Below, piece by piece: positions 33,531 through 45,832 of a DNA stretch of 64,000 bases (within the stretch, counting starts at the first letter, position 1; every line of letters starts with the position of its first letter). The stretch is from an uncultured Flavobacteriales bacterium (GTDB taxonomy: Bacteria > Bacteroidota > Bacteroidia > Flavobacteriales > BACL11). The notes beneath the pieces were generated by a model that worked only from the letters and a program-made list of their open reading frames with translations, was not told where the DNA came from and made no database searches. The translations under genes and the position numbers were made by a program. The stretch lies in NCBI GenBank assembly GCA_905181635.1, contig CAJIYM010000003.1, positions 186,001 through 250,000 on the forward strand, written 5' to 3'.

Positions 33531-35907
33531 ACATATAAGTAAAGTAGCTATTGTAGGCTCAGGTATTATGGGATCAAGAATTGCGTGTCATTTTGCTAAT
33601 ATTGGAGTTGAAGTGCTACTCTTAGATATTATTCCCTTTGACTTAACTAAGGAACAATTAAATGATAAGAAGCTAAGGAACTCTATTGTAAATAATGCTT
33701 TAACAAGCACTTTAAAAAGCAACCCCTCTCCTATTTATAGCAAAGAGTTTATAAGTAGAATTACAACAGGGAACATAGATGATGATTTGCAAAAAATTGC
33801 AGAGGTTGATTGGATTATTGAGGTAGTAATAGAAAGACTTAATATTAAAAAACAAGTTTTTGAAAAAATAGAAAAATTCAGAACAAAAGGAACTCTAATT
33901 TCTTCTAATACTTCGGGAATTCCTATTGAAAGTATGATTGATGATAGAAGTGAGGACTTTAAAGCGCATTTTTGTGGAACACACTTTTTTAATCCTCCTA
34001 GATATTTGAAATTACTGGAAATTATTCCAAGTACAAAAACAGACACTAAAGTTATTGACTTCTTAATGAATTATGGAGATAAGTTTCTTGGAAAAGATAT
34101 GGTGCTTTGTAAAGATACTCCAGCATTTATTGCAAATAGAATTGGAGTAGCCAATATTTTATCACTATTTCATCTGATAAAAGAATTGGATTTAACCGTG
34201 GAGGAGGTGGACTCTTTAAGTGGACCAATTATTGGTCGTCCTAAATCAGCTACATTTCGCACCTGTGACCTAGTAGGACTAGACACCTTAGTTCATGTAG
34301 CAAATGGGGTTTACGAAAACTGTCCTGATGATGAAATGAGAAGTAATTTTGAATTACCTGATTTTATTAATAAGATGAGTGAAAAAAAATGGTTAGGAGA
34401 TAAAACTAAGCAAGGGTTCTATAAAAAATCAAAAGATAAAAAAGGGAAGAGAATTATTGAGGCTCTTAATCTTAAGACTATGGAATACGCCCCTAAGAAA
34501 AGAACTAAATTTGAAACTATAGTAGCAGCAAAACAAGAAGATAATTTATTAAAAAGATTAAAAATTCTTGTAAAAGGAAAAGATAAAGCAGGAGAATTTT
34601 ACAGAAAATCTTTTTATTCAGCGTTTGCATATGTTTCTTACAGAATACCTGAAATAACAGACGATCTTTACAAAATTGACAGAGCACTTTGTGCTGGATT
34701 TGGATGGGAAATTGGACCGTTCCAAATGTGGGACGCTTTAGATGTTGAAAAAACATTATCCAAAATGGTAGAATCAGGATATAAAGCAGCTCCTTGGGTA
34801 TATGAAATGGTGAATTCAGGAAACACTTCATTCTACACAACCGAAAACGGCACTTTAAACTATTATAATATTCCAGCAAAATCAAAAGAGAAAGTAGCAG
34901 GAATGGAGAATTTTATTGTGTTAGATCACATTCGTGAGAATAATACCATTTGGAGTAATTCAGGGTGTAACCTTACCGAAATTGGAGATGGAATAGTTAA
35001 TTTGGAATGGAAAACAAAAATGAATTCTATTGGAGGAGAAGTATTAGAAGGGATTCAAAAATCTATTGATATTGCAGAAGAAAATCACAAAGGATTAGTT
35101 ATCGCCAACCAAGGAAATAACTTTTCAGTTGGAGCAAATATTGCTATGATATTTATGATGGCAATTGAGCAAGAATATGAAGAAATTGACTTTGCCGTTC
35201 GTACTTTTCAAAATACAACTGGAAGAATCAGAAACTCTTCAATACCTATTGTAGTAGCTACACACGGAATGACTTTAGGTGGAGGGTGTGAAATTGCTTT
35301 ACATGCCGATCATGTACAAGCTTCAGCAGAAACTTATATTGGTTTAGTTGAAATGGGAGTTGGTGTTATTCCTGGAGGTGGTGGAACAAAAGAAATGGCC
35401 AGAAGAGCATCAAAAGCTTACTTCTCAGGAGATATAGAATTACCTACTTTAAAAGAGAGATACTTAAATATAGGCATGGCAAAAGTAGCTACATCAGCAC
35501 AGGAAGCCATAGAGTTAGATTTATTATTAAAAAATAGAGATAAAGTAACAGTAGGATTTAATAATCTTATTACGGATGCAAAAGCAGCAGCCTTAAACTT
35601 GGCAAACCAAGGATATACTCAACCTGTACCTGAAAAGATTAAAGTTTTAGGAAAAGCAGGCTTAGGTATGTTTATGGTTGGAGCACACTCCATGCGTGCA
35701 GCAGGATACATTACAGAACATGAAAAATTAATGTCAGAAAAATTAGCTTACGCAATTTGTGGAGGAGATTTATCAGCTCCTGCCTTAGTTTCTGAACAAT
35801 ATTTATTAGACCTTGAAAGAGAAGCCTTTTTATCATTATGCGGTGAGAGAAAAACTTTGGAAAGAATAGAACACATGCTAAAGAAAGGTAAACCATTAAG
35901 AAATTAA
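33517..35907 (+). CDS. fadN: Bifunctional 3-hydroxyacyl-CoA dehydrogenase/enoyl-CoA hydratase (FadN type)
   Basis: 796 residues catalysing the hydration and NAD-dependent oxidation steps of beta-oxidation. The dehydrogenase half comes first: NAD loop GSGIMG (14-19) and catalytic block GTHFFNPPRYLKLLEI (from about 154). The crotonase half is C-terminal: HGMTLGGGCEIALHADH (from about 584) and VGVIPGGGGTKE. This order is the reverse of E. coli FadB and matches B. subtilis FadN (YusL, about 789 aa). It lies 4 nt upstream of the thiolase. Confidence 0.92.
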   Translation: MKKNRHISKVAIVGSGIMGSRIACHFANIGVEVLLLDIIPFDLTKEQLNDKKLRNSIVNNALTSTLKSNPSPIYSKEFISRITTGNIDDDLQKIAEVDWIIEVVIERLNIKKQVFEKIEKFRTKGTLISSNTSGIPIESMIDDRSEDFKAHFCGTHFFNPPRYLKLLEIIPSTKTDTKVIDFLMNYGDKFLGKDMVLCKDTPAFIANRIGVANILSLFHLIKELDLTVEEVDSLSGPIIGRPKSATFRTCDLVGLDTLVHVANGVYENCPDDEMRSNFELPDFINKMSEKKWLGDKTKQGFYKKSKDKKGKRIIEALNLKTMEYAPKKRTKFETIVAAKQEDNLLKRLKILVKGKDKAGEFYRKSFYSAFAYVSYRIPEITDDLYKIDRALCAGFGWEIGPFQMWDALDVEKTLSKMVESGYKAAPWVYEMVNSGNTSFYTTENGTLNYYNIPAKSKEKVAGMENFIVLDHIRENNTIWSNSGCNLTEIGDGIVNLEWKTKMNSIGGEVLEGIQKSIDIAEENHKGLVIANQGNNFSVGANIAMIFMMAIEQEYEEIDFAVRTFQNTTGRIRNSSIPIVVATHGMTLGGGCEIALHADHVQASAETYIGLVEMGVGVIPGGGGTKEMARRASKAYFSGDIELPTLKERYLNIGMAKVATSAQEAIELDLLLKNRDKVTVGFNNLITDAKAAALNLANQGYTQPVPEKIKVLGKAGLGMFMVGAHSMRAAGYITEHEKLMSEKLAYAICGGDLSAPALVSEQYLLDLEREAFLSLCGERKTLERIEHMLKKGKPLRN

Positions 35908-35911
35908 AATT

Positions 35912-37090
35912 ATGAATACAGCATATATAGTAGCAGGATATAGGTCGGCAGTAGGAAAATCTGGGAAAGGAGTTTTTAAATTTACTCGGCCTGATGACTT
36001 GGCAGCAGATGTAATTAAGCATTTAGTAGCCTCCGTTCCTGAATTAGACAAAGATAAAATTGATGATGTAATTTGTGGAAACGCAACACCTGAAGCAGAA
36101 CAGGGATTAAATATCGGAAGAATGATTTCCTTAATGGGATTAGACACCATAAAAGTTCCAGGAATGACCGTGAACAGGTATTGTTCATCAGGACTGGAAA
36201 CTATTGCAATTGCCAATGCAAAAATACAAAGTGGAATGGCCGATTGCATTATTGCAGGTGGAGTAGAATGCATGTCCCCTATACCATTTGGAGGCTGGAA
36301 AATTACACCAAATTATGAAGTAGCAAAAAAAAATTCTGATTGGTATTGGAATATGGGACTTACAGCTGAGGCAGTTGCCGATAAATGGAATATTAGCAGA
36401 AAAGATCAAGATGAATTTGCTTTTAAGTCTCATCAAAAAGCATTAAACGCAATTAAGAAAGGATATTTTAAAAGTGGCATAGTACCTATTACAGTAAAAG
36501 AAACTTACTTAGATAAAAAGGAAAAAAGACAAGAAAGAGAATATATTGTTGATACAGATGAAGGACCGAGAAAAGGAGGATCAGCTGAAGCATTAGCAAG
36601 ACTAAGAACTGTATTTGCACAAGAAGGAACAGTAACTGCAGGAAATGCATCCCAAACCTCTGACGGCGCAGCCTTTGTTTTATTAATGTCAGAAAAAATG
36701 GTGAATGAATTAAGAGTAAAACCGATTGCAAAACTATTGAGTTACTCAGTAGCAGCTGTTGAACCAAAACATATGGGGATAGGACCTATTAAGGCAATAC
36801 CAATGGCCCTTAAAAAAGCAGGATTAAAACTAGAAGATATTGAACAATTTGAATTAAATGAAGCCTTTGCATCCCAATCTTTAGCAGTTATTCGTGAATT
36901 AGGATTAAACCCAAATATTGTAAATGTAAATGGAGGAGCAATTGCCTTAGGACATCCACTTGGGTGTACTGGCGGGAAACTTACTGTACAATTAATAAAC
37001 GAAATGAGGAGAAGAGAACAAAAATACGGAATGGTTACAATGTGTGTAGGTGCAGGACAAGGTGCAGCCGGAGTATTTGAAATACTTTAA
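35912..37090 (+). CDS. fadA: Acetyl-CoA C-acyltransferase (3-ketoacyl-CoA thiolase)
   Basis: 392-residue thiolase that cleaves 3-ketoacyl-CoA, the last step of each beta-oxidation round. Acylation cysteine is C91 in VNRYCSSGLET. GGAIALGHPLGCTGG holds the catalytic His, and CVGAGQGAAGVFE the second catalytic Cys. Length matches B. subtilis FadA (YusK). Second enzyme gene of the operon. Confidence 0.94.
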   Translation: MNTAYIVAGYRSAVGKSGKGVFKFTRPDDLAADVIKHLVASVPELDKDKIDDVICGNATPEAEQGLNIGRMISLMGLDTIKVPGMTVNRYCSSGLETIAIANAKIQSGMADCIIAGGVECMSPIPFGGWKITPNYEVAKKNSDWYWNMGLTAEAVADKWNISRKDQDEFAFKSHQKALNAIKKGYFKSGIVPITVKETYLDKKEKRQEREYIVDTDEGPRKGGSAEALARLRTVFAQEGTVTAGNASQTSDGAAFVLLMSEKMVNELRVKPIAKLLSYSVAAVEPKHMGIGPIKAIPMALKKAGLKLEDIEQFELNEAFASQSLAVIRELGLNPNIVNVNGGAIALGHPLGCTGGKLTVQLINEMRRREQKYGMVTMCVGAGQGAAGVFEIL

Positions 37091-37134
37091 ATTACAATAC
37101 TTTCATACTAACCAAATACTACAAAAATAATATC

Positions 37135-38910
37135 ATGATAAAAGGAGGAGAATTTTTAATTAAAGACCAAGAAGCAAAAGATATTTTTACTCCAGAAGAA
37201 TTTGGAGAAGATCAATTGATGATGGCTTCAGCAACGAAAGAATTTGTAGAAAAAGAATTAGACCCGTACAGAGAACAATTTGAAAAGAAAGACTACAAAC
37301 TAACAGAAGATTGCATGAAAAAAGCTGGAGAACTAGGCCTTTTAGGAATCAGTGTCCCAGCAGAATACGGAGGAATGGGGATGCCATTCAATACTTCTGT
37401 ATTAATTTGCGATAAAATTTCAGGTGCTAACGGATCATTTTCTACTGCATTTGGCGCTCATACAGGAATTGGAACCTTACCAATTTTATTATATGGTAAT
37501 AATACACAAAGAACAAAATACTTACCTAAATTATCTTCTGGGAAGTGGATGGGTTGTTATTGTTTAACTGAACCAGGGGCGGGTTCAGATGCTAATTCAG
37601 GAAAAACAAAAGCCGTACTGACTAAAGACGGAAAACACTACCTCATCACTGGTCAAAAAATGTGGATTTCAAATGCTGGTTTTGCAGATATATTTATTGT
37701 ATTCGCAAGAATCGAAGACGATAAAAATATTACTGGATTTATCTTAGAAAAAGGAACGGAAGGAATTACCTTAGGTAATGAAGAATCAAAATTAGGTTTA
37801 AACTCCTCTTCTACTCGCCAAGTATTTTTTACGCAAGCTAAAGTACCTGCTGAAAATTTATTAGGAGGTAGAGGGAACGGGTTTAAGATTGCAATGAATG
37901 CACTTAATGTGGGTAGAATTAAACTCTCTGCAGGGGTATTAGACGCATGCAGAAGAGTAATTTCTCTTTCTACTAAATACGCTAATGAGCGTATACAGTT
38001 TGGGATTCCTATTTCTAAATTTGGAGCTATAAAGCATAAACTAGCAGATATGTCAGTAAGAACTTTTGCTGTGGAATCAGCAACTTATCGTTCTGGAAGT
38101 GATATTGAAAAAAATATTTTAAGACTAGAAGCAGAAGGACTAGATCATCAACAAGCACACTTAAAAGGAATTGAAGAATATGCTATTGAATGTTCAATCG
38201 TAAAAGTGTTAGGTTCGGAAACAGTACAATTCTGTTCGGATGAAGGAATCCAGATTTATGGGGGAATGGGGTATTCGGCAGATGCACCAATGGAAGCCGC
38301 GTATCGTGATGCAAGAATTGCAAGCATATATGAAGGAACAAACGAAATCAATAGAATGTTACTAGTAGGTATGATACTTAAAAAAGCTATGAAAGGCGAA
38401 TTAGACATTATGACTCCTGCAATGAAAGTTGCTGATGAATTAATGAGTATCCCCTCTTTTGATAAACCTAATTACACTATCCTTTTTGCATTAGAGAAAG
38501 AATATATTAAAAAGCTTAAAAAAGTAATTTTGATGTGTGCAGGAAAAGCAGCACAACATTTTGCAATGACCATAGAAAGAGAACAAGAAGTGATGATGAA
38601 ATTGGCAGATATGGTTATTGAAGTATATACTGCAGAATCTACAATTTTAAGAGCTGAAAAACTAGCTACTAAAAATGGAGAACAAATAGCAGAACATCAA
38701 ATTACTATGAGTAAATTATTTTTATATCAAGCTATTAAAAACTGTAACCAATCAGGTGAAGAAGTAATATTATCATTTGCAAAAGGAGATGAACAAAGAA
38801 TGTTGTTGATGGGGTTAAAGCGATTCACAAAGGGATACACGATTAACCCAAAAGAGATGAGAAGAAAAATAGCATCAAAAATAATTGAAGAAAATAAATA
38901 TTGTTTTTAA
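37135..38910 (+). CDS. fadE: Acyl-CoA dehydrogenase (FadE type)
   Basis: 591-residue flavoprotein catalysing the first oxidation of acyl-CoA. Conserved segments are CYCLTEPGAGSDANSGKT (FAD/substrate binding), KMWISNAGFADIFIVFARI and QIYGGMGYSADAPMEAAYRDARI, with EGTNEINRMLL after it. A C-terminal helical extension beyond about residue 420 matches B. subtilis FadE (YusJ, about 594 aa). It begins 44 nt after fadA and ends the operon. Confidence 0.93.
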   Translation: MIKGGEFLIKDQEAKDIFTPEEFGEDQLMMASATKEFVEKELDPYREQFEKKDYKLTEDCMKKAGELGLLGISVPAEYGGMGMPFNTSVLICDKISGANGSFSTAFGAHTGIGTLPILLYGNNTQRTKYLPKLSSGKWMGCYCLTEPGAGSDANSGKTKAVLTKDGKHYLITGQKMWISNAGFADIFIVFARIEDDKNITGFILEKGTEGITLGNEESKLGLNSSSTRQVFFTQAKVPAENLLGGRGNGFKIAMNALNVGRIKLSAGVLDACRRVISLSTKYANERIQFGIPISKFGAIKHKLADMSVRTFAVESATYRSGSDIEKNILRLEAEGLDHQQAHLKGIEEYAIECSIVKVLGSETVQFCSDEGIQIYGGMGYSADAPMEAAYRDARIASIYEGTNEINRMLLVGMILKKAMKGELDIMTPAMKVADELMSIPSFDKPNYTILFALEKEYIKKLKKVILMCAGKAAQHFAMTIEREQEVMMKLADMVIEVYTAESTILRAEKLATKNGEQIAEHQITMSKLFLYQAIKNCNQSGEEVILSFAKGDEQRMLLMGLKRFTKGYTINPKEMRRKIASKIIEENKYCF

Positions 38911-38940
38911 TTAATAATCAGTAACTAAATTGACAGCGTC

Positions 38941-38965
38941 ATACTTTTATGATATAAAAAAGTAT
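38941..38965 (+). terminator. Weak AT-rich hairpin after fadE
   Basis: ATACTTTT (38941-38948) and AAAAGTAT (38958-38965) form an 8-bp stem, followed by TTT. It has few G-C pairs, so it may be a weak terminator or just AT-rich sequence. Confidence 0.3.
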
Positions 38966-39021
38966 TTTACACCAACTTCTTAGCTAGAACCTAATCTAAA
39001 AAAGACTCCTTTTGCAGAATT

Positions 39022-39049
39022 TAAAATGAGAATTCTGAAATTCATTTTA
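39022..39049 (+). promoter_or_regulatory. Inverted repeat ahead of the DEAD-box gene
   Basis: TAAAATGA (39022-39029) and TCATTTTA (39042-39049) form an 8-bp inverted repeat with a 12-nt centre, 27 nt before the helicase ATG. A near -7 box, TATCTTTA (39065-39072), lies between it and the gene. It could be an operator. No regulator is suggested by the sequence. Confidence 0.35.
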
Positions 39050-39076
39050 GAGTAATGCTTTTACTATCTTTACAAC

Positions 39077-40315
39077 ATGAATTTTACGACATTTAAGTTT
39101 GGAATCGAACTTCAAGAAGGGCTTGATATGATGGGATTTGAAAAAGCAACTCCTGTACAAGAACAAGCAATACCAATTATACAAAACGGAAAAGATTTAA
39201 TTGCCTGCGCACAAACAGGAACAGGAAAAACAGCTGCTTTCGTTTTACCTATTCTAGATAAACTCACAAAAGTAAAGCAAACAAATAAAGTAAAAGCAAT
39301 TATTGTTGCACCTACTCGAGAGTTGGCAAAACAAATTGATATGCAGATTGAAGGATTTTCCTACTTTACAAACTCATCCTCCTACCCAATTTATGGAGGA
39401 GGAACAGGAACAGAATTTGAAAACCAGAAACAAGCCTTAGTGAATGGAACTGATATTATAATTTGTACTCCAGGAAGGTTAATGGCACACTTAAAATTTA
39501 ATTACTTTGATACTTCAGGAGTAGAACACTTCATACTTGATGAAGCTGACAGAATGTTAGATATGGGTTTTTATGATGACATAATGACCATTGCAAAAAG
39601 ATTACCTGAAAAAAGACAGAACTTATTGTTTTCAGCAACTATGCCTCCAAAAATCAGGACTTTAGCAAATACTTTACTTAATGATCCTGAAAGTATAAGT
39701 TTAGCAATATCAAAACCAGCGGCAGGAATTATGCAATCTGCATACTTGGTTAATGATAATCAAAAAGTAAAATTGGTAAGAGAGATACTTAGAGAAAAAG
39801 GAAAAGATTTAAGTCATGTTCTAATTTTCGCTTCTAGTATAAAAAGTGTAAAAGAAATAAAACAAACTCTTAACAAAGCAGGAATGCGTGCAAGTGATAT
39901 GCATTCAGGATTGGATCAGCACCAAAGAGAAGATACTATCCGTGACTTTAAGAATAGAAGAATTAGAATCTTAGTAGCTACTGATATTTTGTCTAGAGGG
40001 ATTGACATTAAGGAAATTGGGCTTGTAATTAATTATGAGGTCCCTCATGATGCTGAAGATTATGTACATAGAATTGGGCGAACTGCTAGAGCAGATAGAA
40101 CCGGAGAAGCCATTACTTTCATTAACCAAAGACAAATCAGAAACTTTTTAGATATTGAAAAACTAATTGAAAAAGAAGTACCTAAATTGAATTTACCAAA
40201 AGGATTTGAAACTGGACCAGAATATAAAATAGCAGCTAGAAAAAAAAATAAAAAACAGTGGCCTAAAAAAAAGAATTTTAAGAAGCCTGACAATAAAACT
40301 AACGCTCTAAAATAG
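39077..40315 (+). CDS. DEAD-box ATP-dependent RNA helicase
   Basis: 412-residue helicase of the RhlE/CshA-like class. Motifs: Q motif near 24-29; Walker A AQTGTGKTA (about 45-53); PTRELAKQI; LDEADRMLD (about 154); SAT; and HRIGRTARADRTGEA (about 331). The tail after about 385 is Lys-rich and basic, likely for RNA binding. Such proteins remodel RNA in ribosome assembly or cold response. The 3' end overlaps ubiD on the opposite strand by 17 bases. Confidence 0.93.
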   Translation: MNFTTFKFGIELQEGLDMMGFEKATPVQEQAIPIIQNGKDLIACAQTGTGKTAAFVLPILDKLTKVKQTNKVKAIIVAPTRELAKQIDMQIEGFSYFTNSSSYPIYGGGTGTEFENQKQALVNGTDIIICTPGRLMAHLKFNYFDTSGVEHFILDEADRMLDMGFYDDIMTIAKRLPEKRQNLLFSATMPPKIRTLANTLLNDPESISLAISKPAAGIMQSAYLVNDNQKVKLVREILREKGKDLSHVLIFASSIKSVKEIKQTLNKAGMRASDMHSGLDQHQREDTIRDFKNRRIRILVATDILSRGIDIKEIGLVINYEVPHDAEDYVHRIGRTARADRTGEAITFINQRQIRNFLDIEKLIEKEVPKLNLPKGFETGPEYKIAARKKNKKQWPKKKNFKKPDNKTNALK

Positions 40316-42023
40316 GAGAATGATGTCCTTTTATTCTGGCATCAATAATTGGAACAGAGCAAGAAAAGTGTTTGTTTATATATTCGGTATTTAAACCATA
40401 AATATCATTTGCTGGGTTAGAACGCGTAAAGGTAACCCATAACCAATTAGAAAAATTTTCAGACACAAAAGTAGAATCATCCACTAAAGTAATCAGTGCT
40501 ATTCCTTCTAAATTCTGTTTTTCTAAACTAGATATTAAATCTTTAATTCCCCCCCCCCCTTCTAACACAAGGTTACCATCACTCACTAATCTTATATTAG
40601 AAAATTCAGTTGGCAAATTAAGATGAGGTAAAATAATAACTAAATCTCTTTTAATTTCTCCTGCGGCTGCAATTACAACCTTTGATCCTTGATTTAGCCC
40701 ATCCCCACTATAATCCAAAGTATCAATAGTAGTTTTAGTATAAAAATGCAAATCTCTTTTCCAATTTACTCTTTCTAGGAAATGTGTAAAATACACCTTT
40801 TCATCATTTATATCCGGTGCATTTTCCTCATCACAAATAAATAAATATTTCGCTAAGGACATTTGCCCTGTTCCTAATATATGATTGGCAATAGTTAATA
40901 ATTCCTGGGGAGTTTTAGTAGGATTGTAGGGTGTATATCGTTCACTACCCACAGCTAATAACAGGGGATGAACACCAGCATCATCAACTGCGTTAACAGC
41001 TTTCAGTCCCGGAATTTCTTTTTCAATTGCTTTTCCAGTAATTGCATGTATCAAAGCCCCAAACTGAGAATCTTCTTGAGGAGGTCGACCTACAACTGTA
41101 AAAGGCCAAATGGCATTTTCTTTAGCATACACCTTTTTCACTTTCAAAACTGGAAAATCATGAGTTAAACTATAATACCCCAAATGATCACCAAAAGGCC
41201 CCTCGGGTTTAACATCATTAGGATGTAATTCACCACAAATAACAAAATCAGCATCTACTGAAATGGTATAACCATCTTTTTTTGCATACCTAAAATTTCT
41301 ACCTCCTAATATTCCTGCAAATGCAATTTCTGACATTCCCTCTGGTAAAGGCATAACAGCTGCAAAGGTATGTGCAGGTGGTCCACCTACAAAAATTGAG
41401 ACCTTTAAAGGTTCATCATTTTGATTTGCATTTTTCTGATGTACACCAATACCTCTATGTATTTGGTAATGCATACCTATCTCTTTATTGGAAATATAAT
41501 CATTACCAGAAAGTTGAACTCTATACATTCCTAAATTAGAATTCATAATTCCAGGATTTTCAATATCTTCAGAATAGACTTGAGGCAAAGTAATAAAAGC
41601 GCCTCCATCATCTTTCCAACATTTTACTTGAGGAATGTCTTCTATTTGTATTTCATGAAAATTTCTGGGAAATCTAACCTTTAGAGGAATAGCATAAATA
41701 GCATGAAAAGCAGCAAAAATAGCTTTAATAGGACTCTTCAAGGCTGAAGAAGGATTAGTTTTAAGATCAATCAATTGCTTTACCTTTTCTAAGGTATCAC
41801 GGAACATAAACTTACTTCTATCTAAGGTTCCAAATAAATTAGAAACTGCGCGAAACCTACTTCCCTTTATATTTTCAAAAAGAATTGCCTTGCCTGCTTC
41901 TGCAAATTCTTTTAAATGCAAGGAAGCCATTTCCAGATTAGGATCAGTTTCTTTAGTAATTGTAAGAAGTTCTCCTCTCTTATCTAGTTTTGAAATACAT
42001 TGCTGTAAGGATTTGTAAGCCAT
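40299..42023 (-). CDS. UbiD family decarboxylase
   Basis: 574-residue member of the UbiD family, enzymes that (de)carboxylate aromatic or unsaturated acids with prenylated FMN. Family blocks include GNDYISNKEIGMHYQIHRG, FVGGPPAHTFAAVMPLPEGM and GPFGDHLGYYSLTHDFPV. The substrate is not evident: quinone precursor decarboxylation is one possibility. An 11-base G run (coding strand) encodes GGGG near the C-terminus (40549-40559). It converges with and overlaps the DEAD-box gene. A hairpin lies just upstream. Confidence 0.88.
   Translation of the reverse strand: MAYKSLQQCISKLDKRGELLTITKETDPNLEMASLHLKEFAEAGKAILFENIKGSRFRAVSNLFGTLDRSKFMFRDTLEKVKQLIDLKTNPSSALKSPIKAIFAAFHAIYAIPLKVRFPRNFHEIQIEDIPQVKCWKDDGGAFITLPQVYSEDIENPGIMNSNLGMYRVQLSGNDYISNKEIGMHYQIHRGIGVHQKNANQNDEPLKVSIFVGGPPAHTFAAVMPLPEGMSEIAFAGILGGRNFRYAKKDGYTISVDADFVICGELHPNDVKPEGPFGDHLGYYSLTHDFPVLKVKKVYAKENAIWPFTVVGRPPQEDSQFGALIHAITGKAIEKEIPGLKAVNAVDDAGVHPLLLAVGSERYTPYNPTKTPQELLTIANHILGTGQMSLAKYLFICDEENAPDINDEKVYFTHFLERVNWKRDLHFYTKTTIDTLDYSGDGLNQGSKVVIAAAGEIKRDLVIILPHLNLPTEFSNIRLVSDGNLVLEGGGGIKDLISSLEKQNLEGIALITLVDDSTFVSENFSNWLWVTFTRSNPANDIYGLNTEYINKHFSCSVPIIDARIKGHHSPILER
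40549..40559 (-). repeat. Homopolymer of 11 G inside the ubiD-family gene
   Basis: Eleven consecutive C on the plus strand (G on the coding strand) in an otherwise AT-rich gene. It encodes the four glycines of VLEGGGGIKDL. Runs of this length are prone to slippage, and a gain or loss of one base would truncate the last 90 or so codons. Confidence 0.85.
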
Positions 42024-42039
42024 AGTTCAAAAATAAAGA

Positions 42040-42064
42040 AACTCAGCGAATAGCTGAGTTTTTT
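42040..42064. terminator. Hairpin terminator between gltA and ubiD
   Basis: AACTCAGC (42040-42047) and GCTGAGTT (42053-42060) form a perfect 8-bp stem with a 5-nt loop. It has four T after it on the plus strand and a T-rich tail on the minus strand. It sits 23 nt after the gltA stop and should end the carA-eno-gltA transcript before ubiD. Confidence 0.75.
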
Positions 42065-42086
42065 AGTCTAATATATAACCATTAAA

Positions 42087-43373
42087 TTATCTGTTTTTCA
42101 TACTAACATAGTCTCTTGCAGTAGCACCAATATAAACCTGTCTTGGCCTTCCAATAGGTTCATTATTCTCTCTCATTTCTTTCCACTGCGCTATCCAACC
42201 TGGCAACCTACCAATAGCAAACATCACAGTAAACATGTCAGTAGGAATTCCTAAGGCTCTGTAAATAATCCCTGAATAGAAATCAACATTAGGATATAAT
42301 CCTCTTGATTTAAAGTATTCATCCTCCAATGCAACCTTCTCCAATTTCATAGCAATATCCAATACAGGGTCTTCAATTCCTAATTCATTTAACACATCAT
42401 CAGCAGCCTTTTTAATTATCGTTGCTCTTGGGTCAAAGTTTTTATATACTCTATGTCCAAAGCCCATTAAACGGAATGGATCTGATTTGTCTTTTGCTTT
42501 AGCAACATACTTATCTACATCACAACCATCTGCTTTAATTTCTTCAAGCATCTCAATAACTGCCTGATTAGCACCACCATGCAATGGACCCCAAAGTGCT
42601 GCAATACCTGCTGAAACTGAAGCATATAAACTTGCGTGAGAAGAACCTACAATTCTTACAGTTGAAGCTGAACAATTTTGTTCATGATCTGCATGTAAGA
42701 TTAGTAATTTATCAAGTGCTTTGGAAACAATAGGATTTATCTCAGTATCCTGAGTAGGTAGTCCAAACATCATATGTAAGAAGTTGGAAGTATAATTTAA
42801 CTTATTTTTAGGATACATAATCGGCTGACGCATTCTATTCTTAAAACTCCAAGCAGCTAAAGTTGGAAGTTTAGCTATAAAACGAATAATAGTACCATTA
42901 ATTTGTTCTTTCGATCGGTTAGGATCTAATGATTTTGGATAGAAAGCAGTTAAAGCTGAAACTAATGAAGAGAGTACTCCCATTGGATGGGCTTTAGAGG
43001 GATATCCATCTAATATAGATTTTACATCTTCATGAACTAATGAATGCTCAGTGATATCTTTAGTAAACTTATCTAACTCATTTTTAGTTGGTAATTCACC
43101 ATAAATCAGCAAAAATGATACTTCTAAGAAAGTTGATTTTTCAGCTAGCTCTTCAATAGAGTACCCTCTATATCTTAAAGTTCCTTCTTCTCCATTTAGA
43201 AAAGTAATTGCGCTAGCAGTAGAGCCTGTATTTTTAAATCCTCTATCTAAAGTAATTAATCCCGACTGCCCTCTTAATTTACTTATATCAAGTGCATTTT
43301 CATTCTCTGAACCAGTAACAACTGGGATTTCATATACTTTCCCCTCGTAATGTAATTCTGCTTTCTTTCCCAT
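42087..43373 (-). CDS. gltA: Citrate synthase
   Basis: 428-residue type II citrate synthase that condenses acetyl-CoA and oxaloacetate to start the TCA cycle. Catalytic motifs are LHADHEQNCSASTVR, GPLHGGANQAV, GFGHRVYKNFDPRA and VDFYSGI (the catalytic aspartate). It is the last gene of carA-eno-gltA, 36 nt after eno, and ends at a hairpin terminator. Confidence 0.96.
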   Translation of the reverse strand: MGKKAELHYEGKVYEIPVVTGSENENALDISKLRGQSGLITLDRGFKNTGSTASAITFLNGEEGTLRYRGYSIEELAEKSTFLEVSFLLIYGELPTKNELDKFTKDITEHSLVHEDVKSILDGYPSKAHPMGVLSSLVSALTAFYPKSLDPNRSKEQINGTIIRFIAKLPTLAAWSFKNRMRQPIMYPKNKLNYTSNFLHMMFGLPTQDTEINPIVSKALDKLLILHADHEQNCSASTVRIVGSSHASLYASVSAGIAALWGPLHGGANQAVIEMLEEIKADGCDVDKYVAKAKDKSDPFRLMGFGHRVYKNFDPRATIIKKAADDVLNELGIEDPVLDIAMKLEKVALEDEYFKSRGLYPNVDFYSGIIYRALGIPTDMFTVMFAIGRLPGWIAQWKEMRENNEPIGRPRQVYIGATARDYVSMKNR

Positions 43374-43409
43374 TTTCTTTCTTTTGTTTAATCCTGCTAA
43401 TATAATTGT

Positions 43410-45816
<2,407 letters not shown>

Positions 45817-45832
45817 CTTTAAATTTATTTAT

